Assembly (NCBI GenBank): GCA_034509495.1
Contig: CM067507.1
Location: forward strand, 27,394,385-27,458,384
Direction: 5' to 3'
Origin: Acestrorhynchus altus
Lineage: Eukaryota > Chordata > Actinopteri > Characiformes > Acestrorhynchidae
Length of the DNA: 64,000 nt
The notes beneath the pieces are model-generated. The model was not told the origin of the DNA and searched no databases. It saw nothing but the letters and a program-made list of their open reading frames with translations. Both the position numbers and the translations under genes were made by a program. Positions 11,239 through 23,379 of this stretch are shown piece by piece; positions within the stretch are counted from its first letter, which is position 1, and each line of letters opens with the position of its first letter.

Positions 11239-13239
11239 TATATATATAAAAAACAAGAAAACGTAAGTAGAGTTTCAGAGCAGTCTCCAACCTTACTGGT
11301 TCTGTTCTTTTTCATAGCCGACGGAATCTGGACATTGAGAGACCTTCCCCAACTGTAAATGTCAGTGTGAAGACCCTGAAGTAAGTGCTGAAGTAACATT
11401 AGTTTTCCTGTTCAACCTTTATTCCATGTCATTTTTCCCCCATCCCTCAGTCACTTACACTTAGTTATGTTGCTCTAGGTGTCCAGTTCTTCTGGTGGTG
11501 GGAGACAGCTCTCCTGCAGTTGATGCCGTGGTATGTTTTGGACATCCATTATCATAAGAAAATACATTGTTCAGTATATGTGAATAAGTATGTGAATGGT
11601 GTTGCACTGTCCAACAGGTTGACTGCAACTCAAAAATGAATCCAACAAAGACCACCTTTCTCAAGGTTAGTGACCTTCATTGTTGGATGATAATGTTATA
11701 TGAATTTGTGAGGCATATATTAATGTATGTGCTTTCAGTATAAATACACAAAACGAAGAACAATATTTAGTGATTGGCAGCTTATCAGTCCATTAGCATG
11801 TGTTAATAAGGGTGTAGTGTATAATGTCTGTTGTTCTTCATCCGTTGTAAGATGGCCGACTGTGGTGGTCTTCCCCAGGTGGATCAGGTGTGTATTCACC
11901 TAAATCAATATTTTCTCATTTTAATATTAAACTTTGTGTGTGTGTATTAATACTAAATGTGTATTTTCTTATATTATAGCCTGCTAAGCTGGCAGAGGCT
12001 TTAAAGTACTTCATCCAAGGCCTGGGCTACAGTAAGTGTACATTATACACAGACTGTTTACAGCCTCTACAGCATTTCAGACATGACTTGTGTTCAGCCA
12101 TGAATTTAGCTACTTTGAAGTGCACCCTTTACAGACATCTGTGGAACTGCAAATGCAGCTTGTATAAGCTTGTATAGTCTCCACAGAAAAACACTCAATA
12201 GAGTAAGGTAATCTGAAAAGCCCCACTTGAGCCTAAGGTCACCATGCCTAATGCTGTGGTACAGAGGGGGTATTCTGGAGTGAAGGAGAAACATATGATA
12301 CTTTAGGACGAGCAGCAGTGGCATTGCCTCAGAACATACAACCTCATCCACCCTACCTGACGGCATTAATGCACTCATGGTTGAATACAACCAAATCCTC
12401 ACAGCAACATGTCACCGAGCTTTCACAGAGAAAGTTTTACATAACATTTGAACTATTGGAATGCTGGTGTCCATATACTTATGGCCATATGAACTAATAT
12501 TAAAAGGTATTTATGTGCCTCACTCATAACAGTATTCCTTACTAAAGGAGTTTGTGCCATTATTAGCAACACTGTTCATCAGAGTAATACAGTGTGAGAA
12601 AACCACGATGACAGCATTTCAACCAATCAGCTTGCATGGCTGGAAATAACTTTGATAAATTCAAATGTTTGTGTTCACCAATTCTAATTAATGCATTTGG
12701 CTATTTTAAGTAGCACCCATTGCTGACATCGATGTGCAAATACACACTCACAGCTAGGGAGCTGGAGATGAGGTGTGGTGATCACCCAAAATCCTGACCT
12801 CACTCAACTCTCGTCTCTCTGAATGCAATCAAATCCTCACAGCAATGTTCCAAAATCTAGTAGAAATTCTTTCCTGGACCATAGAGACAGCAGTTACTGG
12901 TAGCTGTTACATTAGGTCCTTACATTAAGTCCTTAAAAATAAATGATAACCATATTGCTTAAAGTGTTAACTAAAACTGTCACATCACTTTCTCTCTCTG
13001 TATCTCTGTCTGTCTCAGTGTCTGCTGCAGGCATGACTCGTCTGTCTCGCTCTCGCACCACCTCTGGAACCAGCGTTTCATCTCTGGAGGCCAGCCGGAA
13101 CCGCACACAGAGCCGCACACGTGCCAGCGAGGAGCAGCGAGGACGTTCTCACACAGATGTTTCCATGGATAGTGCATCCAACAGCTGTGCTGAGCCAGCC
13201 ATAACAGCAACAAACAAGTCTGCTGAGGTGTCCTGCTAA
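7269..13239 (+). CDS. ndrg1: N-myc downstream-regulated gene 1 protein (14 coding exons, 373 aa)
   Basis: Exons: 7269-7319, 8394-8499, 8706-8826, 9336-9398, 9508-9568, 9955-10041, 10417-10473, 10770-10873, 11318-11380, 11479-11530, 11618-11665, 11852-11887, 11980-12031, 13019-13239. All junctions are GT-AG and phases agree. The product has an NDR-type alpha/beta-hydrolase fold: PVILTFHDIGLN, ASTLPTG, FTYPSMDQL, AEGWVDWA, VVGDSSPAVDAV and MADCGGLPQ are all family hallmarks. The nucleophile elbow reads GLAIGAGAY, so the catalytic serine is absent, as expected for this non-enzymatic family. It is a cytoplasmic stress, hypoxia and differentiation-responsive protein phosphorylated by SGK1. The N-terminus is short (17 residues before EDNVETPFG); an alternative upstream exon giving a longer human-like start was not found. 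The C-tail is Ser/Arg-rich and ends AEVSC like human MEVSC, but lacks the human tandem decapeptides. Whether this is the fish a or b paralogue is not decided. Confidence 0.96.
12095..12500 (+). mobile_element. MITE-like DNA element in ndrg1 intron 13
   Basis: Non-coding element running from about ttagctactttgaagtgcacc to ctggtgtccatatacttatgg. Related segments lie at 540-680, 12690-12915, 35540-35885, 44430-44745, 45285-45660, 46660-46905 and 52140-52335. It has no coding capacity and lies between exons 13 and 14. Confidence 0.6.
12690..12915 (+). mobile_element. Second, shorter copy of the same MITE-like family
   Basis: It shares phrases such as gcacccattgctgacat, gatgtgcaaatacacac and gcaatcaaatcctcacagca with the neighbouring copy and with 45285-45660. 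It is internally shortened. Confidence 0.55.
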
Positions 13240-13605
13240 AAGCTACACTACACTACCCCCTCCCACCCCACTGGCCTGAACTCCCACAGGTCTCTTTCTG
13301 AGCTGAGGAACACAAGATACCCTGCTGAGTTCCAAATATTTAATGCCTCAAATTAAGTGACATGCACTTTCACAAGTAGAGAGAGCAGGTTTAGGACATG
13401 CACAAAACACCCACTAATAATATGTAGGTTAGAGATTTCCTTTTATATTATCACTGCATTGTATTATATCTATTATGAAAATACTAATATACTGTCATAT
13501 GTAACAGACTGAAAGCACTTTGATGTTTGGTTGTATAAATGTGTGTTAATATGTGTCAGAAAGATGCGTATTTGAATATATCACTTCATATAACCTTTAA
13601 AAGAG

Positions 13606-13769
13606 ATTAAAGAGCTGAATTGAAGCTAGGGGGGGGATTTTTATACTTTACAGCAATTTGCTTTGTTGTAGTGAAATGTTAGATTTATTCATTATGCTAT
13701 TTAACCTTACCGGTGACTTTCTACTGTATATTTCAGAGTCAGGGCACATTTACAAATGCTTACAATAAA
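13606..13769 (+). terminator. ndrg1: Candidate ndrg1 polyadenylation signals
   Basis: attaaa at 13606-13611 (about 370 bases after the stop) and aataaa at 13764-13769. A run of aataaa-like units follows near 13815. Which one is used cannot be told from sequence. Confidence 0.45.
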
Positions 13770-14934
13770 TGGACAGGAGAACAGCATTCTGCATTTGTAG
13801 TAGTTACAAAAAAATAAATAAATAAATAACGCTCTGAATAACATCAACCCATCTGTCTGTGTGTAGTTTGAGTATTTTTTTCCTAAAAACAACACGGGGT
13901 CAGAATTACAAGTATACATACAATATTACACATACAGTACAATGTGGTTACTTGTCTCTTAGCAAGTTGCACCGTGACCAGACACTTCTGGTAGCTACAA
14001 AAGAACAAGCTTCTGTTTGACCACTCATCTTGGCAGAATTGCCTTTTTGGTACAGACATGACTTTTAGGCACAGTCCACATATCCACATATTCAAAGCCA
14101 TTTAAAAGCCTGAATTTCAGCCTGTTTTATCCGTTCCACAACCACCTTTGATGTGTGCGAGGGGTCACAGTCTTGATGAAGCACCCTCTTGTGCTGCTTG
14201 AGGTTATGTAGATGAATTTTGAGGTAGACCTGCTTCATTATTCCATCCACTCTGTACAATATACCAGTTCTATTGGCAGCAGAACAGTCCTAAAACATGC
14301 TGCTACCACCACCAACAGTTGGTACAGTGTTTTTGGGTTGAATGCCTCACCTTTACTCCACCAAACACATGACTTCTTTTTGGGGGAAAAAAACTCCTTT
14401 TAGTAGCCACCAGTTTATGACAGGACTGATTTTTAGTTTCTGGGTTGTTCCTGACCACCTGTAGCAGAGTCCCCTCACCTGAGGACGGTAATTTGGAGCT
14501 TCATCCAGACCTCTGAAAAATGGCTACACCTCCTTGTACTGATAACCTTTGAATCTGTAGTAGTACAGAAATAATCCGTCCTTTCTAAGTCTAAGAGTCA
14601 TTCTCAGATGTGGTTTAAGCTCCTTGGGATTTCCCACTGTACTATGTGTTGTTCAATCAACAGAGTGCTGTCAAACAGACCTTTTAATGTGGACACAAAG
14701 GCTGCAGGCTATAGGCAGGTATAGGCAAGTTAGGAGGCCACAGACCTGGCAGGTTATACAATATATTGGAACTTAACTACATAAATTAATAATAATGGAA
14801 GTGGGTTAATTTCTGGAAACTCATCATTCTGCCGGAGAAAAGGAATAGACGGAAAAAATCAGCCCAACACTGCCATAACATTCATGACCACGATGAGCGT
14901 AAACTTCATCATGTAAATTTCTGTACATAACTCT

Positions 14935-15186
14935 TTGGTGCGTGAAAGTTTGGGAACCCTTTAGAATTTCTATTCTTATATTTATGCATAAATTTGATTC
15001 AAATCAAACAAATGTGACAAAAATATTACACTTGCTCATTTATTTATTGAAAAATATTTTATTATTATTAAAAATTGATTAAAATGATCCAATATTACAT
15101 ATCTGTGAGCTGTCCTAGCCCAGAGGGAGAAATCTGATGTTTATAAATTAAAAAAAGGGTTCACAAACTTATAAGCTCCACTGTAT
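14935..15186. mobile_element. Tc1-like MITE with both terminal inverted repeats
   Basis: The left end reads tttggtgcgtgaaagtttgg then gaaccctttagaattt. The right end reads gggttcacaaacttataagc then tccactgta, roughly its reverse complement. Between them only the subterminal sequence (gctcatttatttattg, aatattacatatctgtgag) remains. Its ends match a fish Tc1-like family I recognise; the transposase has been deleted. Confidence 0.75.
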
Positions 15187-16121
15187 ACAATAAATACAAA
15201 TATGCGTTTGCTAGGCTGCCTCTTTAATCAGCACCGACATTAAAACACTTATCCCACAAGTCTTCTCATGACTGCAAACAGTAAATAAGTTAAAGGTCCA
15301 CTGGATATTTAGCACCGTGATGTACATGGGCAAACATAAACATTACTAATATATGGATCTGTTGTGTAAAAAAGCATCTTTTCACATACATTATTAACAA
15401 TGCCCTGTCATGCCTGCTGGAACATGAACTCCGTGTTTGTAAATAGAGTAACTGATAAAGGAATTAAAAAGTGCTTGTTTCACCAGAGTAATGTAAAAAA
15501 GGCATTTGGCAACACATTTGGAAAAATAATAATGAAAACATGAAAACAAAAACAGATTATAGATTAATTATCTGGTGTATAAAGGATTTGTGCTTAACAA
15601 TATCTGTCTCAAAATATTATATATACCAATGTCAGTAATAGAAAAATAGCACAAACATTTGTTAAACAGCGTTTTCATATTCCAATATTCCAGCATTTTA
15701 ATCTACCAAAAAAATAAACATTTCCATATTTCACGATCAAGCCAATATTACACAAGCTACTCGTCCACTCAGAACCAAAGACAAAAAATGTCAAAGGGAA
15801 AACACTCTTCTCACCAAACATGTCCCAAAAATTCCTTTCGAGGAACATGCCTCGTGGAGATCTGAAGATCTTCTTGTGTCATAAAAACGGACTTTCTGAT
15901 ACAAAATCAAATACATGACAGTAATATTTGCTCCAAAACTCTGAATCCAAAGGTGGTAATCAGGTTCCACAAGAACTGTGCAAATGCATCTCAACAAACA
16001 AAAGAGACAACTCAAACACTAAGACCTACTGTATCCTCTTACGAGCATCAGTCGTACCAGTACTGATGCCATTGAAACTCCACACGGTAAACAAATCTGT
16101 GGTAGGTCCTCAGTGCATGTC

Positions 16122-19100
16122 TCAGTTCATGATCTCATTGTGCTCATAGAAAGGCTGCAACTCGGAGAAGATATCATTGGGGTTCCTGCAGGAGAGATTG
16201 CAGAAGCACGCATTGATCCACATGTACTTCCAAGTGAAGACGGATCCATTGGGGCACTCAAACTCCACGTCGATGGTCTTGGACTTGTAGGGGATGCAGC
16301 AGCGCTCATCAGTACACACCCCGCAGTATTTTGGCCAGTAGCTTTTCTTGCTGACGCAGCCAGAGATGGTGAAGTTTTGAAACTCATGCTCACGGTAGAT
16401 GTTCAGGCACTTCTTTCCTGGCTAGGTCATAGAAACAGTCATAGTGAATAAGACAATTCCATTTATTATACAAAGCAACAAGTTAATAAATGAACGGGTC
16501 CTGGCACCGTTCCTCTTCACCCTGCACACGGCTGACTTCACATACAGCTTAGCCACCTGTCAGTACCATCGTCAGCCTCATAATAATGAGGACAGAGAGT
16601 TCAGAGGACTATTTCAGGACTGGTGTCTGCAGAACCACCACCAGATAAACATGGAAAAGACCAAAGAACTGGTGGTGGATTTCCTCACGTGCAGACACAA
16701 CGCTCCACCAGTGAACATCCAGGGAATGGACGTAGACCCTTATAAGTGCCAGGGTGTTCATTTAAACACCAAACTGGAGTGGTCAGTTAATACTACTGTA
16801 CTTTATAAAAGAGGCCAGAGCAGACTCCGCCTACTGAGGAAACTGAGGTCATTTGGAATGCAGGGAGGACGTTCTTTGACACAGTGGTGGCATCTACCAT
16901 CTTTTATGGAGTGGCCTGCTGGGGCAGCAGTATTTCAATGGCAGAAAGGAAGAGACTGAACAAGCTTATAAAGAAGGTTCTGTCTTTGGAAGCCATTTAG
17001 ACTCACCGTAAGTGTGTGAAGGAGCGGTATCGTAGCACTGCTCTCAGCAGGCAATGAACACACACACACACACTTAACTCCACACAGTATGAGTGCCTTC
17101 CCATTCTTTTGCTGCTGTAACAATGTGAAAATATTATCTTAAACCCCCCAAACCCCCACCCCCAGTGAGCAAGCCAATGGGCGAGAGTGGTGACATAAAG
17201 CTCCCTCAGAGCTGGAGGAAGAAACCTTGGGAGAAATGAGGCTCATGACGGAGGAACCCATCCTCCTCTGCTCAAACTATTCATACATTATTGATAAGGG
17301 GAAGATTGGGCCACCATATTTCTGCAGTATGATGTCACAAGATGTCCCTTTGTCCGAGGGAAGCAGCCTTGGGTGGTCATTAAAGTACTGAAGATCAGGA
17401 TCATTACCCGAAAATGTTTAACAATGTCCGCCTCACAGGGTCGAAGGTTGCATAGTCGGACTTCCTTCTCCATCTCACACTGTGCATTGTCATTGGAGAT
17501 TCGCAGTGACACACCTCGTCCACAGGTCTTTGAGCAGGGGCTCCAGGGGGTGGTCTGGGTGATGCAGTTTTTGTGCCAGATGTCATTGGTGTTTAGGGAA
17601 ACTGAGCAAGACATAAAAACATTTTTCTTCAATTATTTTACTGAAACAAAAAATGAGATGTAAAGATTCATACATGCAAATATAAATACAGTAGAAAGTA
17701 ATGAGAAGAAAGTAGTTGACATCTGCACTGTGAGCTAGTTTAAAGAACAAAGCTCCAGATTTCCCCAGTTCTCCCAGTCATAAGTGGATATTTTCATATC
17801 AAACTCAATCAAATGGAGCTGGATTTTCTCATCTCTCCCTCAAATATGACAACTAGTGTTCTATTTATCTGATGGGGGCAGTTTTGGTGGTCTACCAGGT
17901 CCTGCACACTGTTGCTAGGGATCCAATCATTTGGATCTGATTTTGACAACTCTGACAGATTTCTCCTGGTCTCCACCAGCCATAAGTGGATATGTTCAAC
18001 TCCATCACCAGCTCATCTGACTCCCACGAGGAGAGCTTTGGAGATGCATTTAATACATACGAAAATTTACTGCCCAGATAAGGATGACGTCTACACTAGG
18101 GGTAGCCAACCCAGGTCCTGGAGTGCCAGCTTGCTGCAAAGATCTCCCTGCTCTAACAAACCTACAGGTGTACTTCATCAGGAGGAGCACAAAGCTTTGC
18201 AGGAATATGACACTCCAGGACTGAAGTTGCCTACCACTGAGCTACACTTTGGTTTTCATATTTTACCAACCTGTTTTAGTGCTTACCCTCTAGAGCGTGT
18301 CTGGGACTGGTCTTGCGTTGTTTCCGAGGTTCGTCACAGATCCAGTGCTCACAACACCGACCTGGAATCTTCACTCGCTTGGGTGACTGGCACCACACCC
18401 GGGGCGGCAGGGATTCAGTGCACAGTGACACACACCCAATCGCTCCATTCACGCAGAGGCAGCGGTACTTACAACTGGGCTGGAAACTCTGCCCGTTGCG
18501 GTAGATCACACCATCATATTCACACCCTGAACCCATCATATCTGAAACACATGCAGAGCAGCATGTCTAAAAAACTAGAGTTTTAGATTTACAGTCACTT
18601 GACTATAATAAATGTCAGGAAAGGAAAAAATGAAAATGTTAATATAAGACATGGGCGTGTTTTATTACAAACTTCACAAGAACAATAACAAACTTAAGCT
18701 TGCAGGCTAATAATAATTCTCATACATCACCCTCAGCTAAACAACATCTGGGTCTCACAGGAGTTATCCTGCCCCAACTTACTGAACATTATATACATCA
18801 CCGACACCTACAATACATAGTTTTAAAAACAGTGCACTTGTTAAAAGGATAATTCAGCATGAAGATCAGTTTTCTACAAGCATTGGGTAAAATGCCGAAA
18901 CACTACGTACTCCAAACGACAGAAATGCATGCATGTAATTGAGAGACACATTATCTTACGTAAGATGTTCAGACTGTCCATGTAGCCCCCAAACCCTGAC
19001 CTTGTGATTCCAATACTTTCTCCCTGCAGATTTCTTTGAAAAGCCATGATATGCCAGATGCCAGTAAATGCTCCAAAGATTATTCCACACCTCCAAACTT

Positions 19101-20691
19101 TAGTCCATCCAAATCATTCCAAACAGATTCAGTGATGCTGAGTTTGATTTGATGTAATGTTCTTCTTTCTCCACACACTTTCAGACACAATGTCTTTCCT
19201 TAGCTGAAGGATGGATAGAGACTCATACTGATGTTTTTAGACCGGAAGCAGGAGTGAAGCTTGATTCTCTCCTGTCTTTCAAATATAACAACTTGTGCTC
19301 TATTTATCTGATGGGGACAGTTTTTGTGGTCTACCAGGTCCTGCACAATCGTTTGGATTTGATTTCGTGTTTCCATACCCCCCTCCTATTATCTCACACA
19401 AGTGCTTTCTCATATATCTAACCTTCTCCAACATATCTCCCGAAAAATGGTAATTTCTGACTGGAGATTCAGTACATGAAGCCTGGTCTGTAATTTTCTG
19501 CACATTCCTGTGCACTATATAAACAGAGGATGAAGTAAAACTGATTAGTATGTGTGGGGTCACTTACATGCACACACTCCTTTTTCGTACCTAGGCTTGT
19601 CAGCACTATAGTCGCAGTATAGTCCTTTATGGTAGTCACAGATGTCCTTCTCGTTGCAGGTTTCACCAACCTGCTTGGCACAGGTTTTGCAGCAATCACA
19701 GCCATCCGTCAGCAGGCTGGTCCCAGGTGGACACACTGGGGGGCTCTTGGGGCACTTGCAGGGCCATTTACAGTACTGTGTTCTGTTGTAGGGGTCCAAG
19801 TCTGTGGTCACAAGAGGAGTGGCAGTGGAATTTTGGGACAGGGCCTTGAGAGGGGGAAAAAAAACACAAGATAAAACATTCAAACATTCATTCCACAACA
19901 TTTTCATAAGAATTGTCCTACATTTGTTCTTGAGAAAAGTCCAAAAAACTATTCATAATTCGTTTAAATATTGTGGCAGATATGCTCTTATAATGATGGA
20001 TTCCAAAGTCCTTGTAAATTGAACAACTTGCAAATAAGAAACTTTCAAGTCACTTTTAAGAGAGGGGTGGGGTTGATGATGTCACTGACAGATATTGGGT
20101 TATAAAGGAAAATGAGAAGGAAGGGGTGGTTTGCTCTCTTTCTTGACTAACATTGTGCTCAAAATAGAATAAAAGTCCTGAGGAGGAATAATATGGATAC
20201 ATACAAATAATAAAATAAGGGACCACGTGGAACGGAATAATTTGGACCATTATTATAAATATCCATATTAATCTAATTACTACAAAATATTGCGTTTTCA
20301 ACTAAAGAACACTCTGAATGATCAATTTCCAACAGTATTTCTGATATATAAAGTGATTTAGTCCGAATATAATTATGCCAAACTACGATAACTGGCTTCT
20401 AAAGGCAAGGAGAAATCATTTATTAGGAACGGTTGGTGAACGAGGCCTAATCTGTAATACCAACCTGATCCACAAGAGGGCAGCAGAGATTTGGGTATTT
20501 GTTGCTGAAAAGTGACGTTTACTGATTTCACGTTGAAATTCAATTTAATGAGATACATACTTAATCATTATCCAGTGTTATTCCAAAAAAATAAAAGATA
20601 AAAATGATGTCATAATTATTATTATTTTTTTTTTTTACTTTAATTTACACTTTAGAAACTCTTCATTCACAATCCACGAAAATACTACAGA

Positions 20692-20755
<64 letters not shown>

Positions 20756-20887
20756 CCCACCGATCACCAACTCCTCTCCCGTCTCTCACCCACCTTCAGC
20801 CTCGCGCGCCAAGCACGACAATAAAAAGGTCCTCACCTGATGGAGACCACCGGCTGCCAAAAGAGTCCACAGCAGGAGCCACCTCAT
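16122..20887 (-). CDS. ccn4: CCN family member 4 / WISP1, secreted matricellular protein (358 aa)
   Basis: Exons on the minus strand: 20837-20887, 19568-19844, 18287-18541, 17408-17601, 16122-16421; phases agree and the gene keeps the one-domain-per-exon plan of CCN genes. Residues 1-17 (MRWLLLWTLLAAGGLHQ) form a signal peptide that starts MRW as in human. Exon 2 (about 42-109) is the IGFBP domain (CKWPCKCP, GCDCC, GLYCDYS). Exon 3 (about 116-182) is VWC (NGQSFQPSC, CCEHWIC). Exon 4 is TSP1 with WSPCSKTCG and LCNLRPC. Exon 5 is the C-terminal cystine knot (KKCLNIY, CGVCTDERCCIPYKSKTIDV, WINACFCNLSCRNPNDIF). The product acts outside the cell on integrins and proteoglycans and is a Wnt/beta-catenin target in mammals. 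Length is close to human (367). Introns 3 and 4 carry a MITE and a LINE fragment. Confidence 0.96.
16490..17125 (+). mobile_element. Non-LTR retrotransposon (LINE) fragment, reverse transcriptase 3' part
   Basis: An open frame on the + strand, antisense to ccn4, reads VLAPFLFTLHTADFTYS, NMEKTKELVVDFLTCR, YKCQGVHLNTKLEWSVNT, GQSRLRLLRKLRSFGMQ and RLNKLIKKVLSLE. These are hallmarks of the C-terminal RT region of L2/CR1/Rex-type fish LINEs. It lacks the catalytic motif and a start, and further 3' sequence (ERYRSTA) is out of frame. A decayed, 5'-truncated copy in ccn4 intron 4. Confidence 0.8.
17155..17280 (+). mobile_element. Dispersed fish repeat ('ggaagaaaccttgggagaaa' family)
   Basis: It shares the phrases ctccctcag, ggaggaagaaaccttg and ggaacccatcctcct with 36060-36185 in a tg intron. 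The sharing is visible within the window; assignment to a named family was not possible. Confidence 0.6.
18095..18240. mobile_element. Short MITE with inverted ends in ccn4 intron 3
   Basis: The left end ctaggggtagccaaccc then aggtcctggagtg is matched in inverted orientation by cactccaggactgaag then ttgcctaccactga at the right. About 145 bp, without coding capacity. It ends about 47 bp from the ccn4 exon 3 donor. Confidence 0.7.
20693..20752. repeat. (GT)n microsatellite in ccn4 intron 1
   Basis: About 30 uninterrupted gt units, 85 bases downstream of the exon 1 donor in the direction of transcription. Confidence 0.95.
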
Positions 20888-21021
20888 CCCTGAACTCCTG
20901 AGAGAGACACATCGAGACCAACTTATTCTCCTTCAGAGTGGAAAGCCATCGCCCTCCTCGCTGTGAGCGCGTGGATCATCACTGCCACACTTACAGCAGC
21001 TCCGCTGCCCTAACTGGGCGA

Positions 21022-21029
21022 TGACGTCA
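21022..21029. promoter_or_regulatory. ccn4: Perfect CRE (tgacgtca) upstream of ccn4
   Basis: A full palindromic cAMP-response element lies 135 bp upstream of the ccn4 start codon. In human, a CREB site in the WISP1 promoter has been reported as important for its Wnt-1/beta-catenin response, with a lesser role for TCF/LEF sites. Position and perfect palindrome support function, but binding is inferred. Confidence 0.5.
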
Positions 21030-21064
21030 GAGAGGCAGCTCCTTTTCATCCCCCTCATCTCACC

Positions 21065-21325
21065 CTCTGCTGCCCTGACCACTGTCCCTGTCCTGTCCTG
21101 GCCACTAGTCATGTATGGTCGACTGGTCCTGACCACTTGTCCTGTCCTGTCGACTGGTCCTCACCACTGTCCCTGTCCTGTCATGCCCTGACCCATAGTC
21201 CTGTTCTGACCACTGTCCCTGTCTTGACCACTAGTCCTGTCCTGTCCACTGGTCCTGACCACTGTCCCTGTCCTGTTCTGCCCTCTGGTCCTGTCCTGCC
21301 CTGACCACTGTCCCTGTCCCTACAG
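21065..21325. repeat. Degenerate minisatellite of 'gaccactgtccctgtcctgt' units
   Basis: Variants of ctgaccactgtccctgtcctg and actggtcctgaccact are repeated about 12 times with irregular spacing, just upstream of the ccn4 promoter. Confidence 0.8.
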
Positions 21326-21486
21326 GTAATGTTTCTACTCTCTCCCACTGCAGACTGTGAATTGTTGTGAAAGTCACAATTCAACACAAACCTCCAACCT
21401 TTTTCCAACCTTATTCCAATGTTATGGAATTGTATAAGAATAGGGAATGGTCAGTAGTCAGTATGATCATATTAAGGTCTTAGTAC

Positions 21487-21528
<42 letters not shown>

Positions 21529-22854
21529 TCTCCAAAAATGACTGTGCTCCACCACTCTGATGGAGAAACATTGTGCCAAGCTTGTAGCATCATACTCAAA
21601 AAAAAGCAGCCTGAAAATAAAAGAGAGAAAGAGGGGTTATGAAATGAGGAGAGAAAATATAAGTCCATATAATGAGTATGTTGAAAACAGTGTCCTTTTG
21701 ACCTAAAGAAATTTTTATCTTACACTTGATAGCAGTAGTGAGAATATGTAAGAATTGTATCCATCGTTATTATTTTGAACACAGTTTAACATTCCAACCA
21801 GTTAGCACTTTCAGTGGGACGCCACCATTAAGAAAGCAATGCAGTCCAGATGTAGAAATGATCAATGTGTGGAAAACTGGCCTACAGTACTTTCAGCCCT
21901 CACTGAATGCAGTTATTAGTGTTACTTAGTCCTTGCTGAGTAGAGCATTAATCATAGTACTTAATAATCATTTCAGCATACTTGCTGTCTTTCTGGCACC
22001 AACTGAGTGGCTTCTAGGACATACCCAAAGCAGTGCCAAGAATCTGGGATTACGGGGTTGTAGAAGATCAGAGACATTATTATACCCTGGAGGTTATTAC
22101 ACTAAAGACTGCTTTCCCTTAAAGCAGACTGAATTCCTGTGTTGTCATGGACTTATCCAAGGGTATTAACAAACACACTGATGCTTAAAGCGTTTAGCCC
22201 GATAACTCTGACAGTGACTTACTGGATGCGTTTGTATCATGCGACAGTAAACAAACCTGTCAGAGTATATTTATGACAGAGATATCATTTCAGAGCCAGC
22301 TGACATCTGATTGATAACATCTGTCAAAAGAGAACTGCTTTCAGTGTTTATTTTAAAGCCATCCTTGGGGTTGTAGATCATGTAGAAGAACATTTACCCT
22401 CAAAAGATGAGAAGTATTTAGGGGTATTTCATTCACTAGCTGCCTCTCAGTGAAGCTCTGAGACATGTTGAAAAATGTATTTCTGTTTTTGCCGTGAATC
22501 CCTTCAGGGCAGGACTGGGATTCGCACAGTGGAAGCACCATATTCACATAATATAAAAGCCTGTTTGGACATTGTCCTACTTCTACAGGATGAAAGGCAG
22601 CATGCACACAGCTGGACCACAACAGGCAAGAGACAGAATGATGTCTAAGAATAGAGTGATTAAGTGCATCTTGGCATAGATTTGTTTCTACAGGATTGGA
22701 TTGTTCTGAAACATCTGGAAACCCTCATCACAACAGCTGCTTTAATCAGAGCTCTTTTTTAAGTCATCAAGATGAAATCGTTTAGAAGAACTATAGCAGT
22801 GAATCTGATGTGAATGTGAACCAGTACTGTAAACTGCAAAACGTACATAAGACT

Positions 22855-23010
22855 TTTGAAGGCTTTTCAATTTGAGAGGAACCTCTTAAGGCATTTCAAG
22901 ATGTCCTTTCATTGAAGGTTCCTTGAAGCACCTTATGAGGTTCTTCCAGTTTCAACTTAAATAACATACAAAAGTTCCTCAAGGAGCTTGTACTTTTAAC
23001 AATGTAGAGC
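22855..23010. mobile_element. Putative short inverted-repeat element ('ggttcct' family)
   Basis: gaggaacctcttaaggc, gaaggttccttgaag and aagttcctcaaggagc are scattered in both orientations, a pattern common in short fish MITEs. A relative may be at 40965-41165. Boundaries are not resolved. Confidence 0.35.
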
Positions 23011-23293
23011 AGGGGTTCTAAACCTTTTCCACCTCACGGCCTCCCTGTTCATAATGAGAACAAGCAATGGGCCACAAGAATTCAAAACTTAACTTTTTAT
23101 GTAAAAATATTTTTGCCTTTTATTTCTCTGACAATGAGAACATGAGAATTAGGGCCTGATTTGAGATTTAAAGTGTGATTTCTGATCTACTCTGAACTAC
23201 TGCCTCACCCTGAGCATGGACCTGCAGACCACTTGAGAGTGCTTCATGGTCCACAGGTAGTCCCCTGACCAGAAGTTGAGAAACCATGGTGTA
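23009..23293. mobile_element. hAT-like non-autonomous element
   Basis: It starts gcaggggttctaaaccttt and ends gaagttgagaaaccatggtg, imperfect inverted ends of the 'caggggttctcaacc' type of hAT (Charlie-like) MITEs. About 285 bp, no coding capacity. Confidence 0.55.
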
Positions 23294-23365
23294 GATCATA
23301 TTTAGGTTCTACAATACAACAATAAGGGGAGCCAACAGAAAGCATGTGTGTGTCTGAAATGTAGT

Positions 23366-23379
23366 TTTATTGTTTTATT
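23366..23379 (-). terminator. tg: Candidate tg polyadenylation signals
   Basis: Two aataaa hexamers on the minus strand (23366-23371 and 23374-23379), about 140-150 bases after the tg stop codon. Confidence 0.55.

Larger units (their letters stand above)
13240..16121. other. Convergent 3' UTRs / spacer between ndrg1 and ccn4
   Basis: The stop codons of ndrg1 (+) and ccn4 (-) face each other here. The segment holds the ndrg1 3' UTR, a Tc1-like MITE at 14935-15186 and AT-rich sequence that probably includes the ccn4 3' UTR. No coding exon was recognised. Confidence 0.6.
21330..23365. other. Spacer between tg 3' end and ccn4 5' end
   Basis: It holds a (TA)n run at 21490-21523, the MITE-like sequences listed separately, and otherwise unremarkable AT-rich DNA. 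The tg stop codon and the ccn4 start codon are 2.6 kb apart on the same strand. Confidence 0.55.

Noticed and set aside
16444..16959. 171-codon + frame as a gene opposite to ccn4
   Set aside because: It has LINE reverse transcriptase motifs, lacks a real start and is truncated at both ends.
17912..18586. 224-codon + frame across ccn4 exon 3
   Set aside because: It is the complement of the ccn4 VWC exon plus a MITE; no protein family is recognisable.
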